Origin: Faecalibacter macacae
Lineage (GTDB): Bacteria; Bacteroidota; Bacteroidia; Flavobacteriales; Weeksellaceae
NCBI RefSeq assembly: GCF_003687725.1
Contig: NZ_RDOJ01000011.1
Span: 39,093-103,092 of the forward strand
Length of the DNA stretch: 64,000 nucleotides
Reading direction: 5' to 3'
In this document: positions 8,329-17,486 of the stretch, in pieces
Position numbering within the stretch: position 1 is the first letter of the stretch
How the letters are laid out: each line of letters opens with the position of its first letter
Notes under the pieces: model-generated
Told to the model about the DNA's origin: nothing
Databases searched by the model: none
What the model saw: the letters and a program-made list of their open reading frames with translations, nothing else
Translations under genes and position numbers: made by a program

Positions 8329-9089
8329 GAAAAATCGTTTCCTTAATTCTTTTAATCTTATTCAACTTCAGCTTTGCCCAATCAAAATTGATCACTGGAG
8401 CTGTGATTATTGATCAAGTAGACGAATATACTTCGCCATCTAATGTGCGAATCGATAACTTACGCTCTTTTGCTAAAACTGTAACAAACGCAGATGGATA
8501 TTATTCTATTCCAGTCATGGTTGGCGACACAATTCAGTTTAGTTCTAGTTATTTGGTTCCACGTAAAATTGTAATTTCCCAGAATCTATATGATAAAGGA
8601 GTTTTACAAGCTCACTTAGACGTAGAGACAATAGAATTAAGTGAAGCTTTAATTGGTGGTTTAGACAAAAATTTACGTAATAATTTACATTATAGAAGAG
8701 ATATTAAAGGTGAAATTTATAATCAGATTGGTTTAGATCAACGATTAAGAGATTTGGAACCTAAAAAAGATATCTCAAAATTTAGAGCAACTGATATTAT
8801 GAATCCTGTTCGTTTAATTGGCCACGTAAATGGACATTACAAAAAACAACGCAAGATTCAGTTATTTGAACGTAATCAGAATATTTTAAATGAAGTAATT
8901 AATTACTTTCCTGATGAATTCTTTATCAATGATTTAAAAATTCCGGATTATAAAGTACACGAATTTTTACAATACGCAGATAAAAAGATAAATATCAAAT
9001 CAAGAGTAATGAATCGACAATTTGAATTGATTGGTTTAGAACTTGAGCCTGTTGCAGAAATGTATTTAAAAGAGTTAAATCAATCTTAA
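8325..9089 (+). CDS. Secreted carboxypeptidase-regulatory-like protein, paralogue 1
   Basis: 254 residues with a signal peptide (LILLILFNFSFAQ). After it comes a beta-sandwich of the CarboxypepD_reg type (about residues 22-95: a sugar- or ligand-like repeat with TNADGYYSIPV and GDTIQFSSSYL), common at the start of Bacteroidota outer-membrane and periplasmic proteins. The C-terminal 150 residues are a module shared with the next two genes: SEALI, KDISKFRATDI, VRLIGHVNG and IPDYKVHEF. The function is not known. It overlaps the glycosyltransferase stop by 4 bases, so a link to surface glycan or envelope work is an inference from position. Confidence 0.75.
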   Translation: MRKIVSLILLILFNFSFAQSKLITGAVIIDQVDEYTSPSNVRIDNLRSFAKTVTNADGYYSIPVMVGDTIQFSSSYLVPRKIVISQNLYDKGVLQAHLDVETIELSEALIGGLDKNLRNNLHYRRDIKGEIYNQIGLDQRLRDLEPKKDISKFRATDIMNPVRLIGHVNGHYKKQRKIQLFERNQNILNEVINYFPDEFFINDLKIPDYKVHEFLQYADKKINIKSRVMNRQFELIGLELEPVAEMYLKELNQS

Positions 9090-9141
9090 AATTTATCACA
9101 ATATAGTTTTTGGTTCAATATTAGAGTGTAAATACTTTATA

Positions 9142-9921
9142 ATCAACCAAAAGACTATTAAAAAATTTCTATTCACTATTTTTATTTCACTATCCAGCAT
9201 CGTATTTTCACAAACAATAACAGGTAAAGTTCAGTTTTATGATGCCTATTTTAACGACGATTATTTAGGAAATATCACAATCTTAAATAATAAAACAAAT
9301 TAGAAATATAAAACTTCTACTGATGGTCAATTTGTTATTGAAGCTAATGTTGGAGACGAAATAATTTTAACTTCTCCTTACATTATTAAAAGAACAGTTA
9401 AAATTAGAAATCAAGCTTTAAAACCAAATTTTATCATCTATATTAAACCAGATTTAATTAGGTTAAACGAAGTTCGCGTCAATAATCTAAACAAATATCT
9501 AAATCAAAATATTTACGACGATCAAGCAAGTATCAATACTTTATATTCTAATTTAGGATTAGATCCAAATGTGCGTTTTCTTGAATCTACAAAAGATGTA
9601 TCAAAATTTAAAGCTACTGATATTTTAAATGTTGGTCGTTTATACGGACATTTTTCTGGGAAAAACAAAGAGGAAAGAAAGATGAGAGAAATAGAATCCA
9701 AAATAAAATCTTTGGAGAAAGTTGAAAATCTTTTTCCTAAAGAATTTTACACAGAAAAATTAAATATACCGGATTATAAGATCAAAGAATTTATTCTTTG
9801 GGTAAATTCAAAACAAGACTTAACTAAAATGCTGAATAATTCGCCACGAGAAATGATTCAAGAAACACTATTTAAGTACAGTACTCAATATAAAAGATTA
9901 CTTAAAGATACTAAGTCTTAA
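9142..9921 (+). pseudogene. Secreted carboxypeptidase-regulatory-like protein, paralogue 2, inactivated
   Basis: Read through, this frame gives about 259 residues with the same plan as its neighbours: a signal peptide (FISLSSIVFSQ), a beta-sandwich, then KDVSKFKATDIL, VGRLYGHFSG and IPDYKIKEF. Two lesions are seen: an in-frame TAG at 9301-9303, about 53 residues in, and no ATG where the start should be (ATC at 9142-9144 occupies the expected place). The frame downstream of the stop is intact to its TAA at 9921, so the damage looks recent. An internal GTG at 9571 would give only the C-terminal module without a signal peptide, and I consider that unlikely to be used. Confidence 0.75.
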
Positions 9922-10017
9922 TTATTTTATAAAATAACTACAAAAATGCGTTAACATTTCCGCCTTATCTATTGTTTCACTTATATTAGCTATCCAATTA
10001 AAGCAGATAGAAGACAA

Positions 10018-10905
10018 ATGTCTACAAGAAGAAAAACAATTTTATTATCGCTACTATGTATGATATTTTATTTCATACCACAATTTGTCGATGCGCAACA
10101 AAAATGGATACAAGGAAATATCATCATTGATAATTCTGAAGAAGTTGCAGAAGGAGTTTATGTTACAAACAAAAGAACAAACCATACTACGAAAAGTAAT
10201 TTTGCAGGAACATTTTTTATGCAAGTTCAGCCAAATGACACAATTATTTTTCGTTCAGATTGGTATGAAAATAGAAATATAATTTTACGTCCGGTTTTAT
10301 ATAACAAAGATCAAATTGTAGTGCACTTAGCCATTAAAACAATTAATTTAAGTGAAGCTTTAATTACTAAAAAATTAACTGGAATTCTTGAAAAAGATGT
10401 TACAGTTGGTAAAAAAGAAGATGATGTAACACGTATTTATCGATTATTAAATGTTAATCCTGATATCAAACCGATGAAAGATACAGCAGCTTTAAAAACT
10501 GGTTTATTTAATGGTGATATTCGATTAACTGGAATGGATGTTGGACGTATTTATGATGTTTTTTCTGGTGATCTTAGAAAACGTAAAGCTTTAATTGATT
10601 ATGAAAATAAAGCATACAAAATCTCTGAAATTAGAGCTTATTACGGAGATAACTACTTTAAAATTGACTTAAATATTCCGGGTTATAAAATCAATGAATT
10701 TATTGAAACTACATTATTAAACACTAATAACAAGCAATATTTATTTAACCCAAATTATTTCTTAGTGCAAACAATTTTGAAAGATTATAGTCAAAAATAT
10801 TTAGACGATTTATTTAAATCGAGAATTAACAAAGAATATAAAAAGGAAATTGACGAAAAAGAATTATTTATTGGTGTTCCATTAGATTCGATTCCAAGAG
10901 ATTAA
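10018..10905 (+). CDS. Secreted carboxypeptidase-regulatory-like protein, paralogue 3
   Basis: 295 residues, intact. Signal peptide followed by the beta-sandwich (QGNIIIDNSEEVAEGVYV and the FAGTFFMQV / NDTIIFRSDW strands), then the shared module: LSEALITK, VGRIYDVFSGD and IPGYKINEF. Compared with paralogue 1 it has about 40 extra residues, split between the module and a charged C-terminal tail. Probably periplasmic or bound to the outer membrane; the role is unknown. About 100 bases separate it from the dead paralogue 2, with no terminator between, so one transcript from the glycosyltransferase onward is possible. Confidence 0.75.
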   Translation: MSTRRKTILLSLLCMIFYFIPQFVDAQQKWIQGNIIIDNSEEVAEGVYVTNKRTNHTTKSNFAGTFFMQVQPNDTIIFRSDWYENRNIILRPVLYNKDQIVVHLAIKTINLSEALITKKLTGILEKDVTVGKKEDDVTRIYRLLNVNPDIKPMKDTAALKTGLFNGDIRLTGMDVGRIYDVFSGDLRKRKALIDYENKAYKISEIRAYYGDNYFKIDLNIPGYKINEFIETTLLNTNNKQYLFNPNYFLVQTILKDYSQKYLDDLFKSRINKEYKKEIDEKELFIGVPLDSIPRD

Positions 10906-10907
10906 AA

Positions 10908-10943
10908 TAAAAAAGCGAACTCAAAATGAGTTCGCTTTTCTTT
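10908..10943. terminator. Bidirectional terminator between convergent genes
   Basis: An 11-bp stem, AAGCGAACTCA pairing with TGAGTTCGCTT, with A and T runs on both sides. It serves paralogue 3 (plus) and the aminotransferase (minus). Confidence 0.9.
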
Positions 10944-10957
10944 CATATTGATTTGAA

Positions 10958-12148
10958 TTATTCTTCTAAATCGTTTAATACTTCTTTTAGAATATTACAT
11001 CCTTTAATAATGTCTTCGTCTGAAATATTGATTGGTGGAGTAATTCTTAAATTCTCTATACTATACATCAAAAAGAATAAGATTAATCCTCGTTTCATAC
11101 ATTCAGCCTGAACTTTTAATGTATATTCTGGCGATGATAATTCTGGCGCTAACATTAATCCACGACCATGAATTGTTTTAATTTTTGGATGTTGTAAATG
11201 CTCGCGAAATAAAGCTTCTTTACGATCAATATCCTGCATTAAATTAGTTTCCTCTAATTCTTCTAACAACGCTAAAGCTGCTGCCGCAATTACAGGATTT
11301 CCTCCAAAAGTTGTGATATGTCCTAAATGTGGATTCTCTTTTAATGTATTCATCACTTCGTTCGAAGCCATAAACGCACCAACTGGTAAACCACTTGCCA
11401 TACCTTTCCCCATTGCTAAAATATCAGGTGTAACACCATAGTGTTCAAAAGCAAATAACCTTCCTGTACGACCAAAACCTGGCTGAATTTCATCAAAAAT
11501 TAACTTCGCTCCGACTTCTTCGCAACGTGTTTTTAATTTTTTCAAATAATTATTTACTGGAACTCTAAATCCAGATGCACCACGAATTGTTTCTACAATT
11601 ACACCAGCCGTTTTAGTTGTGATTCGTTGTAAATCTTCTTCGTTATTAAAGTCGATAAAATATACTTCTGGTAACAACGGTCTAAAAGCGGCTTTCTTTC
11701 TTTCGTCACCCGAAACACTTAACGAACCATGTGTATTTCCATGATAAGCATTTCTGAACGATATAATTTCTTGTCGACCTGTTGCTCTTTTTGCTAATTT
11801 AAGTGAAGCTTCAATCGCCTCAGTTCCAGAATTTACTAAGTAAACCTGATCAAGTCCATCTGGAGTCATAGCAACCAATTTCTTACATAAAGCTACTGGC
11901 TTTTCTTGTGCATATTCTCCATATACTGCAACGTGCATGTATTTATTAACTTGATCTATGATCGCTTGATTGATTCGAGGATGACTATGTCCTAACGTAT
12001 TTACAGAAACTCCGGCAACGAAATCTAAATAAGCTTTGCCATCTTTTCCGTATATGTAAGAACCTTTAGCATAATCTACTTCAAAACCTGAAGCAAAATT
12101 TGTAGTTTGTGCTTGGTATTTAAAAAAACCGTCTTTTAAATTTTCCAT
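10958..12148 (-). CDS. Class III aminotransferase (acetylornithine/ornithine type)
   Basis: A 396-residue PLP enzyme of the class III (acetylornithine/4-aminobutyrate) family. Key residues: the cofactor-phosphate loop SGTEA (107-111), Asp219 in IFDEIQPGFGRTG, and the Schiff-base Lys248 in AMGKGMASG. The exact substrate is not readable. In flavobacteria a relative of this enzyme sits beside the OstA-like gene, as here, away from an arginine operon, so an arginine-biosynthesis role should not be assumed. Its ATG overlaps the stop of the lipoprotein gene (TAATG), indicating translational coupling. It is the last gene of the fur-ostA-lipoprotein-aminotransferase run. Confidence 0.85.
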   Translation of the reverse strand: MENLKDGFFKYQAQTTNFASGFEVDYAKGSYIYGKDGKAYLDFVAGVSVNTLGHSHPRINQAIIDQVNKYMHVAVYGEYAQEKPVALCKKLVAMTPDGLDQVYLVNSGTEAIEASLKLAKRATGRQEIISFRNAYHGNTHGSLSVSGDERKKAAFRPLLPEVYFIDFNNEEDLQRITTKTAGVIVETIRGASGFRVPVNNYLKKLKTRCEEVGAKLIFDEIQPGFGRTGRLFAFEHYGVTPDILAMGKGMASGLPVGAFMASNEVMNTLKENPHLGHITTFGGNPVIAAAALALLEELEETNLMQDIDRKEALFREHLQHPKIKTIHGRGLMLAPELSSPEYTLKVQAECMKRGLILFFLMYSIENLRITPPINISDEDIIKGCNILKEVLNDLEE

Positions 12149-12672
12149 TATTTTAATAATAAAAATACCCCAACTCCTACTGAGGCGTAAGCAGCAACAG
12201 TTAGTGCATCTGAACGTCCTTTAGAGAATTGTCTTACTTTTAAATTTTGAATATCCTTTTCGTGAAATTTTAATTCTTTCTTTGGTTTGCCTTTAACATG
12301 AGCTACAATTGTATCTCCCTGCCATTTAACAGCTTCCATTTTATATGTTTTATCAAAAACATCTACTTGGTAATATCCTTTTTCTTTTATGATTGATTTT
12401 ACAGAAACATCTCCAGTTGGTGTTGTTTCTGAATTTTTTGTATTATCATTTCTCGAAGAAATATCCTTACTTTGAGTACTTTCTACATCTTGATTTATAT
12501 TTGCAGATGATTTAGCTTCACGTGCTGTTCTAACAAAACTTTCGCGAACAGACATAGATGAATTATTATTTTGTTCAGCTTGCTGTTCAGCAGTTTCAGG
12601 TTCGTATACTTTGTACGAATAACAACTACTTAATAATAAAGATGAAACCAGTAGTAAGGTATATTTTTTCAT
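12148..12672 (-). CDS. Putative lipoprotein with C-terminal hydrophobic tail
   Basis: 174 residues. The N-terminus is a lipoprotein signal peptide with lipobox LLSSC (cysteine at about 17). Next comes a low-complexity Gln/Asn/Ser/Glu-rich linker (about 25-90), a short folded part (about 95-150, with KGYYQVDVFDKTYKMEAV) and a hydrophobic C-terminal segment. No known domain that I can name. It lies between an OstA-like envelope protein and an aminotransferase, and a consensus -7 box in the gap upstream suggests an internal promoter. Confidence 0.7.
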   Translation of the reverse strand: MKKYTLLLVSSLLLSSCYSYKVYEPETAEQQAEQNNNSSMSVRESFVRTAREAKSSANINQDVESTQSKDISSRNDNTKNSETTPTGDVSVKSIIKEKGYYQVDVFDKTYKMEAVKWQGDTIVAHVKGKPKKELKFHEKDIQNLKVRQFSKGRSDALTVAAYASVGVGVFLLLK

Positions 12673-12697
12673 GTGTTTTTATAGTGTGTAATCTATC

Positions 12698-12705
12698 CAA
12701 AGATA
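12698..12705 (-). promoter_or_regulatory. Internal -7 promoter box ahead of the lipoprotein gene
   Basis: TATCTTTG on the minus strand, a perfect TAnnTTTG match inside the 41-base gap between the OstA-like gene and the lipoprotein gene. Confidence 0.45.
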
Positions 12706-12713
12706 GAAATATA

Positions 12714-14357
12714 TTAAGGTTTAGTAATAAAAATATCTTTCCAAGATTTTAAACTTTCAGCAAAACGCCATTTAAAATCTGGTAAATATCTTAGTTCTTC
12801 AGGAAATTTAGATTCTGGATAAGTTTTTCCGTTTGCTTTAACGCTACAAGCTATTGTTTCAATTTCTTTCCCTACAACATCTACCTCAATAATTCCACAA
12901 TAAGTTACGTCAATTCCCATACGTTCTTTCAACTTTGTTTTCTTATCCGTATCATCCATATAACTTAAAGCAACTGCATTTCCTATAACACGCATAAAAT
13001 CAATTTCGTCGTTATAAAAATATACAGTCATATCTTTTCCTTTAACTTGATTAAATTCGTTATCTTTTAAAGAATCAACTTTAGATATAGCAAAAGCATT
13101 TTCTAAGATATTAACCGAATCAAATTTCTCTGTTTTAGGATTTAAATAACCTTTAATAAATTTACCTGAAAGTTGATTTTCTCCAGAGAAAAATAAAGGA
13201 TCTTTATGAAATTCTAACTCACCTTCCGTTCTTTTATAAACTAATGAATCTGTTTTTCCATTAACATTAGATTTATAAAAACGAGCATTGTGAAAAGCTC
13301 TTACAATTTCTGTTGAATCTTTGTCGTGACGACGTACAGCCATTAATGTATCTGCATGAACGTATAACGAATCTTCTTCGAAAGCTTTTACAAAATAAGC
13401 ATCTTTTGTAAAATAAACCGAATCAATTCCTGAACGGAAAGCCTCTGCAAATTCACCTTTAATAAACATTTTTTGCTCTGGATCATCTAACGTAACATTA
13501 CCAGTTGCTTTACCATAACCGGTTTTATCATTCGCATAAATATCCTTCGCTTTTAAAGTTTTTCCTTGGTAATGAATTTCAGAATTATCTCTTAACCAAA
13601 CTTCACGCGTAATTTTATTAAAATCTCCATTACTTGTAATAACAAATTGTGTAGGATCTTTACGTGATGTTACTTTCGAATAATCTCTAAATGTAGTTAA
13701 ACCTGTTTTTTCATTCGTTGTCATCTTACGAGAATAGATTAAATAATCCTTTGACGTAATATAAACTTCCGAATTAAAAACTGCTCCATTATCTTTTACA
13801 TTATAAACTGCATCCTTCCCCTCTATTATCGTTCCATCTTTATCAATGGTTTTATAATTACCGGGTACAGTTACAGTTTCTGATTTACGATTATAGAAAA
13901 TTTCGTTTGTATCAATATTATTTCCAGGGCTACGAACCACAACATTTCCTAATGCATGCGCAATTTCAGAAGTACGATTATACTCCATAAAATCAGCATC
14001 TACAGAAGATGTTGCATCTCTGAATTGTACATTATCCCAAGCTTTTGCAATTGTAGTATTCGCGTCATATTCCATTTTTTTAGCCGTGATATTTTTATCC
14101 TTGCTAACTAAACGAACGTTTGACCAAACGACAGCTTTATTTTTATCGTGATAATAAACTGCACTATCACAATAAAGCATATCTCCATTATGCTCTAAAA
14201 CTACATTACCGTGAATTAATTGATTTCCTTCGTAATCCGTTGGATTACGTTCGGCGACATCGAAATTCTTTAAATTTAAACGAGGCTTTTGAGGTTTAAC
14301 TTGCGCAAAAGTCGTTAAAGAAAGTAATAGTAATAAGAGCGAAAAACTATATTTCAT
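12714..14357 (-). CDS. OstA-like protein (LptA/LptD-type beta-jellyroll)
   Basis: 547 residues with a signal peptide ending in TTFAQ. The mature part is a long run of short beta-strands with the OstA organic-solvent-tolerance pattern (for example GNVVLEHNGDMLYCDSAVYYHDKNK read as strand-turn-strand, repeated through the protein as GNVV, GNVT and GNAV units). OstA domains form the periplasmic bridge that carries lipopolysaccharide to the outer membrane (LptA, and the LptD N-terminus). There is no C-terminal beta-barrel of the LptD kind, so this is a long soluble or peripheral relative. It starts 9 bases after the Fur-like gene, in one operon. Confidence 0.85.
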   Translation of the reverse strand: MKYSFSLLLLLLSLTTFAQVKPQKPRLNLKNFDVAERNPTDYEGNQLIHGNVVLEHNGDMLYCDSAVYYHDKNKAVVWSNVRLVSKDKNITAKKMEYDANTTIAKAWDNVQFRDATSSVDADFMEYNRTSEIAHALGNVVVRSPGNNIDTNEIFYNRKSETVTVPGNYKTIDKDGTIIEGKDAVYNVKDNGAVFNSEVYITSKDYLIYSRKMTTNEKTGLTTFRDYSKVTSRKDPTQFVITSNGDFNKITREVWLRDNSEIHYQGKTLKAKDIYANDKTGYGKATGNVTLDDPEQKMFIKGEFAEAFRSGIDSVYFTKDAYFVKAFEEDSLYVHADTLMAVRRHDKDSTEIVRAFHNARFYKSNVNGKTDSLVYKRTEGELEFHKDPLFFSGENQLSGKFIKGYLNPKTEKFDSVNILENAFAISKVDSLKDNEFNQVKGKDMTVYFYNDEIDFMRVIGNAVALSYMDDTDKKTKLKERMGIDVTYCGIIEVDVVGKEIETIACSVKANGKTYPESKFPEELRYLPDFKWRFAESLKSWKDIFITKP

Positions 14358-14366
14358 TAATAGAAA

Positions 14367-14819
14367 TTATTTAGATTTCTTTTTCCCGTAAAAATATAAC
14401 GAGTGATTTTCGATTTCGATATCAAAAATTTCTTCAATCGTTTTCTTGATTGTTTGAATACGTGGATCACAAAACTCTAACACTTCTCCTGTATCAGTTA
14501 AAATAATGTGATCGTGATTTTTATCGAAATATGATTTCTCGTAATGAGCTTGTTGATCTCCAAATTGATGCTTACGCACAAGTTTAGCTTCCATTAATAA
14601 TTCGATTGTATTATATAATGTAGCACGACTTACACGGTATTTTTTATTTTTCATTTTGATATACAACATATCAATATCAAAATGGTCATCTGTAAAATAT
14701 ATTTCTTCTAAAATAGCATAACGTTCTGGCGTCTTACGGTGTCCATTATCTTCTAAGAACTTTGTAAATACTTGTTTTACCGTTTCGTAATTGCTTAATT
14801 TTACTGATTCGTCTGTCAT
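14367..14819 (-). CDS. Fur family transcriptional regulator
   Basis: A 150-residue ferric-uptake-regulator family protein: N-terminal winged helix (about 15-90, with [13 protein letters not shown] and [13 protein letters not shown]) and C-terminal dimerisation/metal domain. The regulatory-site histidines and acids are present (DDHFD, QAHYEK, NHDHI, EVLEF). The structural zinc motif CxxC is absent: the place usually read as LxCxxCG is ILTDTGE, and only one cysteine (EFCDPRI) remains. So it would be a Fur homologue without the structural zinc site; the metal or signal sensed is unknown. It heads the operon with ostA and diverges from uvrD, with an 18-bp palindrome between them. Confidence 0.88.
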   Translation of the reverse strand: MTDESVKLSNYETVKQVFTKFLEDNGHRKTPERYAILEEIYFTDDHFDIDMLYIKMKNKKYRVSRATLYNTIELLMEAKLVRKHQFGDQQAHYEKSYFDKNHDHIILTDTGEVLEFCDPRIQTIKKTIEEIFDIEIENHSLYFYGKKKSK

Positions 14820-14916
14820 ATAAAAAATTTGGGGTAAATATAGGAATTAAAAACGAATATAAAATATCCGTTTTTCAATTATACACAACGTTTCTTCTAT
14901 GTTTCCATAAGGAATT

Positions 14917-14934
14917 TTGATATTTAAATATCAA
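14917..14934. promoter_or_regulatory. Perfect 18-bp palindrome, candidate operator
   Basis: TTGATATTTAAATATCAA is a perfect inverted repeat with no spacer, in the gap between the fur-like gene and uvrD. It resembles the size and AT-rich make-up of Fur-family boxes. That the neighbouring Fur-like protein binds it is an inference. Confidence 0.45.
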
Positions 14935-14977
14935 TGAAGTTTATCTAAATATATTTCATCTTTTAAACATGATAACT

Positions 14978-14985
14978 TAAATTTG
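14978..14985 (+). promoter_or_regulatory. -7 promoter box of uvrD
   Basis: TAAATTTG, a perfect TAnnTTTG match ending only 6 bases before the ATG at 14992. Transcription would start at or next to the start codon, giving a nearly leaderless mRNA. It overlaps the TTG at 14983, which therefore is not the start. Confidence 0.5.
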
Positions 14986-14991
14986 CCAACG

Positions 14992-17346
14992 ATGGAAAAT
15001 TATTTAGACTTATTAAATGAGCCGCAAAGAAAGGCGGTTGAAGCAACAGAAGGTCCAGTAATGGTAATTGCAGGTGCAGGTTCTGGAAAAACGCGTGTAC
15101 TTACGTACCGTATCGCGCATTTACTAAATAAAGGTGTAGATTCTTTCAACATCTTATCGCTAACGTTTACAAACAAGGCGGCAAAAGAAATGAAAGAACG
15201 TATCTCTAATGTAGTTGGACATTCAGAAGCTAAAAACTTATGGATGGGAACTTTTCACTCTGTTTTTGCACGTATGTTACGTGTTGAAGCACCACTTTTA
15301 GGATATCCTTCAGATTTTACCATCTACGATCAACAAGATGCTGTTTCAGTAATGTCTAAAATTATTACTGAAATGAATTTAGACAAAGATATTTACAAGC
15401 CAAAACAAGTTTTGGGTCGTATATCTCAATATAAAAATAATTTAATCACAGTTCGTGCTTATCATAACAATCAAACTTTAATTGAAGCTGATGCTGAAGC
15501 AATGAAACCTCGTATGGGCGATATTTATCGTGCTTACGTAGACCGTTGTTTCAAATCTGGAGCAATGGATTTTGATGATTTATTATTAAGAACAAATGAA
15601 ATTTTAACACGTTTTCCTGATGTTTTATCTAAATATCAAGATCGTTTTAAATATATTATGGTTGATGAGTACCAAGATACGAATCATTCACAATATTTAA
15701 TAGTAAAAGCTTTAGCATCACGATTCGAGAATCTTTGTGTGGTTGGTGATGATGCGCAATCTATCTATGCTTTCCGTGGTGCAAATATTCGAAACATCTT
15801 ATCTTTTAAACAAGATTATCCAGATGCAAAATTATATCCTTTAGAACAAAATTATCGTTCTTCTCAAGTTATTGTTAAAGCTGCAAATACAATTATTGCG
15901 CACAATCAAGATCAATTAGAGAAAAACGTTTGGACATCTAACGAAGAAGGTGAAAAAATTGCTGTTTATCGTGCATTATCTGATGCTGATGAAGCGCGTT
16001 ATATTGCTTCACAGATTTGGGAAAGACAAATTAGTGAGCATTTACAGCCAAAAGATTTTGCAATTCTTTATAGAACAAATGCTCAATCTCGTGCGTTAGA
16101 AGAAGCTTTACGTAAACGTGGAATTAAATACCGTGTTTTTGGTGGAACTTCTTTTTACCAACGTAAAGAGATTAAAGATATGGTTGGTTATATGCGATTA
16201 TTAATCAATCAGAACGATGAAGAAGCTTTATTACGTACTATAAATTATCCTGCAAGAGGAATTGGTCAAACAACAATTTCTAAATTATTAGTAGCTGCAG
16301 ACCAACATAACTTAACTTTATTTAATTTAGTTGAAAATATTGCTATGTATGCTCCTACAATCGGAATCAATGCAGGTACTTCTAATAAATTAAACGATTT
16401 TGGTTTATTAATCAAACGTTTCCAAGTAATGCTGAAAACACATGATGTGTACGAGGTAACTATGGAAATGGCAAAAACAACTGGATTACTAAGAGCTTTA
16501 AAAGAAGATTCAACTCCGGAAGGAATTTCTCGTTTAGAAAACGTTCAAGAGTTATTAAACTCAATACAAGGTTATGTTGACGAGCAAAAACAATTAGAAG
16601 ATGGAGATGCTTCTTTAAGTGGATTCTTAGAAAACATAGCCTTAGCAACTGATGCAGATAATGCGGATGATGATGACAATCAAGTCAATTTAATGACAGT
16701 TCACTTAGCAAAAGGTTTAGAATTCCCAGTGGTTTTTATTCCTGGTTTAGAAGAAAATTTATTTCCATCAATGATGGCTGTAAATACTCGTGCTGAATTA
16801 GAAGAAGAACGTCGTTTATTTTATGTTGCTTTAACTCGTGCCGAAAAAGTAGCTTATTTTACATATTCAGTTTCAAGATTCCGTTGGGGAAAAATTATTG
16901 ATTGCGAACCTTCAAGATTCTTGGAAGAAGTTGATGATGAATTCTTAGATTGGAAAAACTTACATATTCCATCACAAAGAAATTCAAATAACAGTGGATT
17001 ATCAGCTGACATTTTTGGAGATGATAGTTACTCTGCTCCAGCAAGATATTCATCAGAATCTAGAGATAAATCTGCAGCAAGACAAAATCCAAATATGAGA
17101 AGAGCTACTCCTGCTCCACCAAAAGCGAATTTTAAACCTGTTGATCAAACAAAATCTGCAGGAGCTGGTGCAGCAAATCATTTGGGCTTACAGATTGGTC
17201 AAATTGTATTACATGATCGTTTTGGGCGTGGCGAAGTTAAAGATTTACAAGGGGAACCATCTGATATGAAAGCAATTATCCATTTTGATACAGCTGGAGA
17301 AAAGAAATTATTATTAAATTTCGCTAAACTTAAAATTATATCATAA
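14992..17346 (+). CDS. uvrD: UvrD/PcrA-type superfamily 1 DNA helicase
   Basis: 784 residues. A 3'-5' DNA helicase used in nucleotide-excision and mismatch repair and for clearing replication obstacles. Motifs in order: Walker A GAGSGKTR (about 29-36), motif Ia SLTFTNKAAKEM, motif II VDEYQDTNHSQ, motif III VGDDAQSIYAFRGA, motif IV LEQNYRSSQ, motif V MTVHLAKGLEFPVVF and motif VI RRLFYVALTRA. The C-terminal roughly 110 residues are a Ser/Pro-rich linker followed by a small Tudor-like domain (GRGEVKDLQGEPSDMKAIIHF), as in PcrA. The ATG at 14992 was chosen over an upstream TTG that overlaps the promoter. Confidence 0.96.
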   Translation: MENYLDLLNEPQRKAVEATEGPVMVIAGAGSGKTRVLTYRIAHLLNKGVDSFNILSLTFTNKAAKEMKERISNVVGHSEAKNLWMGTFHSVFARMLRVEAPLLGYPSDFTIYDQQDAVSVMSKIITEMNLDKDIYKPKQVLGRISQYKNNLITVRAYHNNQTLIEADAEAMKPRMGDIYRAYVDRCFKSGAMDFDDLLLRTNEILTRFPDVLSKYQDRFKYIMVDEYQDTNHSQYLIVKALASRFENLCVVGDDAQSIYAFRGANIRNILSFKQDYPDAKLYPLEQNYRSSQVIVKAANTIIAHNQDQLEKNVWTSNEEGEKIAVYRALSDADEARYIASQIWERQISEHLQPKDFAILYRTNAQSRALEEALRKRGIKYRVFGGTSFYQRKEIKDMVGYMRLLINQNDEEALLRTINYPARGIGQTTISKLLVAADQHNLTLFNLVENIAMYAPTIGINAGTSNKLNDFGLLIKRFQVMLKTHDVYEVTMEMAKTTGLLRALKEDSTPEGISRLENVQELLNSIQGYVDEQKQLEDGDASLSGFLENIALATDADNADDDDNQVNLMTVHLAKGLEFPVVFIPGLEENLFPSMMAVNTRAELEEERRLFYVALTRAEKVAYFTYSVSRFRWGKIIDCEPSRFLEEVDDEFLDWKNLHIPSQRNSNNSGLSADIFGDDSYSAPARYSSESRDKSAARQNPNMRRATPAPPKANFKPVDQTKSAGAGAANHLGLQIGQIVLHDRFGRGEVKDLQGEPSDMKAIIHFDTAGEKKLLLNFAKLKIIS

Positions 17347-17372
17347 TTAAATAAAAAATTTATATAATTATC

Positions 17373-17404
17373 AAAAAAGCATACAATCATGTATGCTTTT
17401 TTTT
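17373..17404 (+). terminator. Intrinsic terminator after uvrD
   Basis: A 9-bp stem, AAGCATACA pairing with TGTATGCTT, a 4-base loop and an eight-base T run. Confidence 0.88.
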
Positions 17405-17486
17405 ATTTTGTTAAAAATAGTTAACATTCCATGTGAAATAATTGCTAAATTTTCTACAAATTAGCATCACAAAATAAAACAAACAC

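Noticed and set aside
9571..9921. Stand-alone 116-residue protein
   Set aside because: It starts at a GTG inside the C-terminal module of a pseudogene, without signal peptide; the upstream half is readable across an in-frame TAG.
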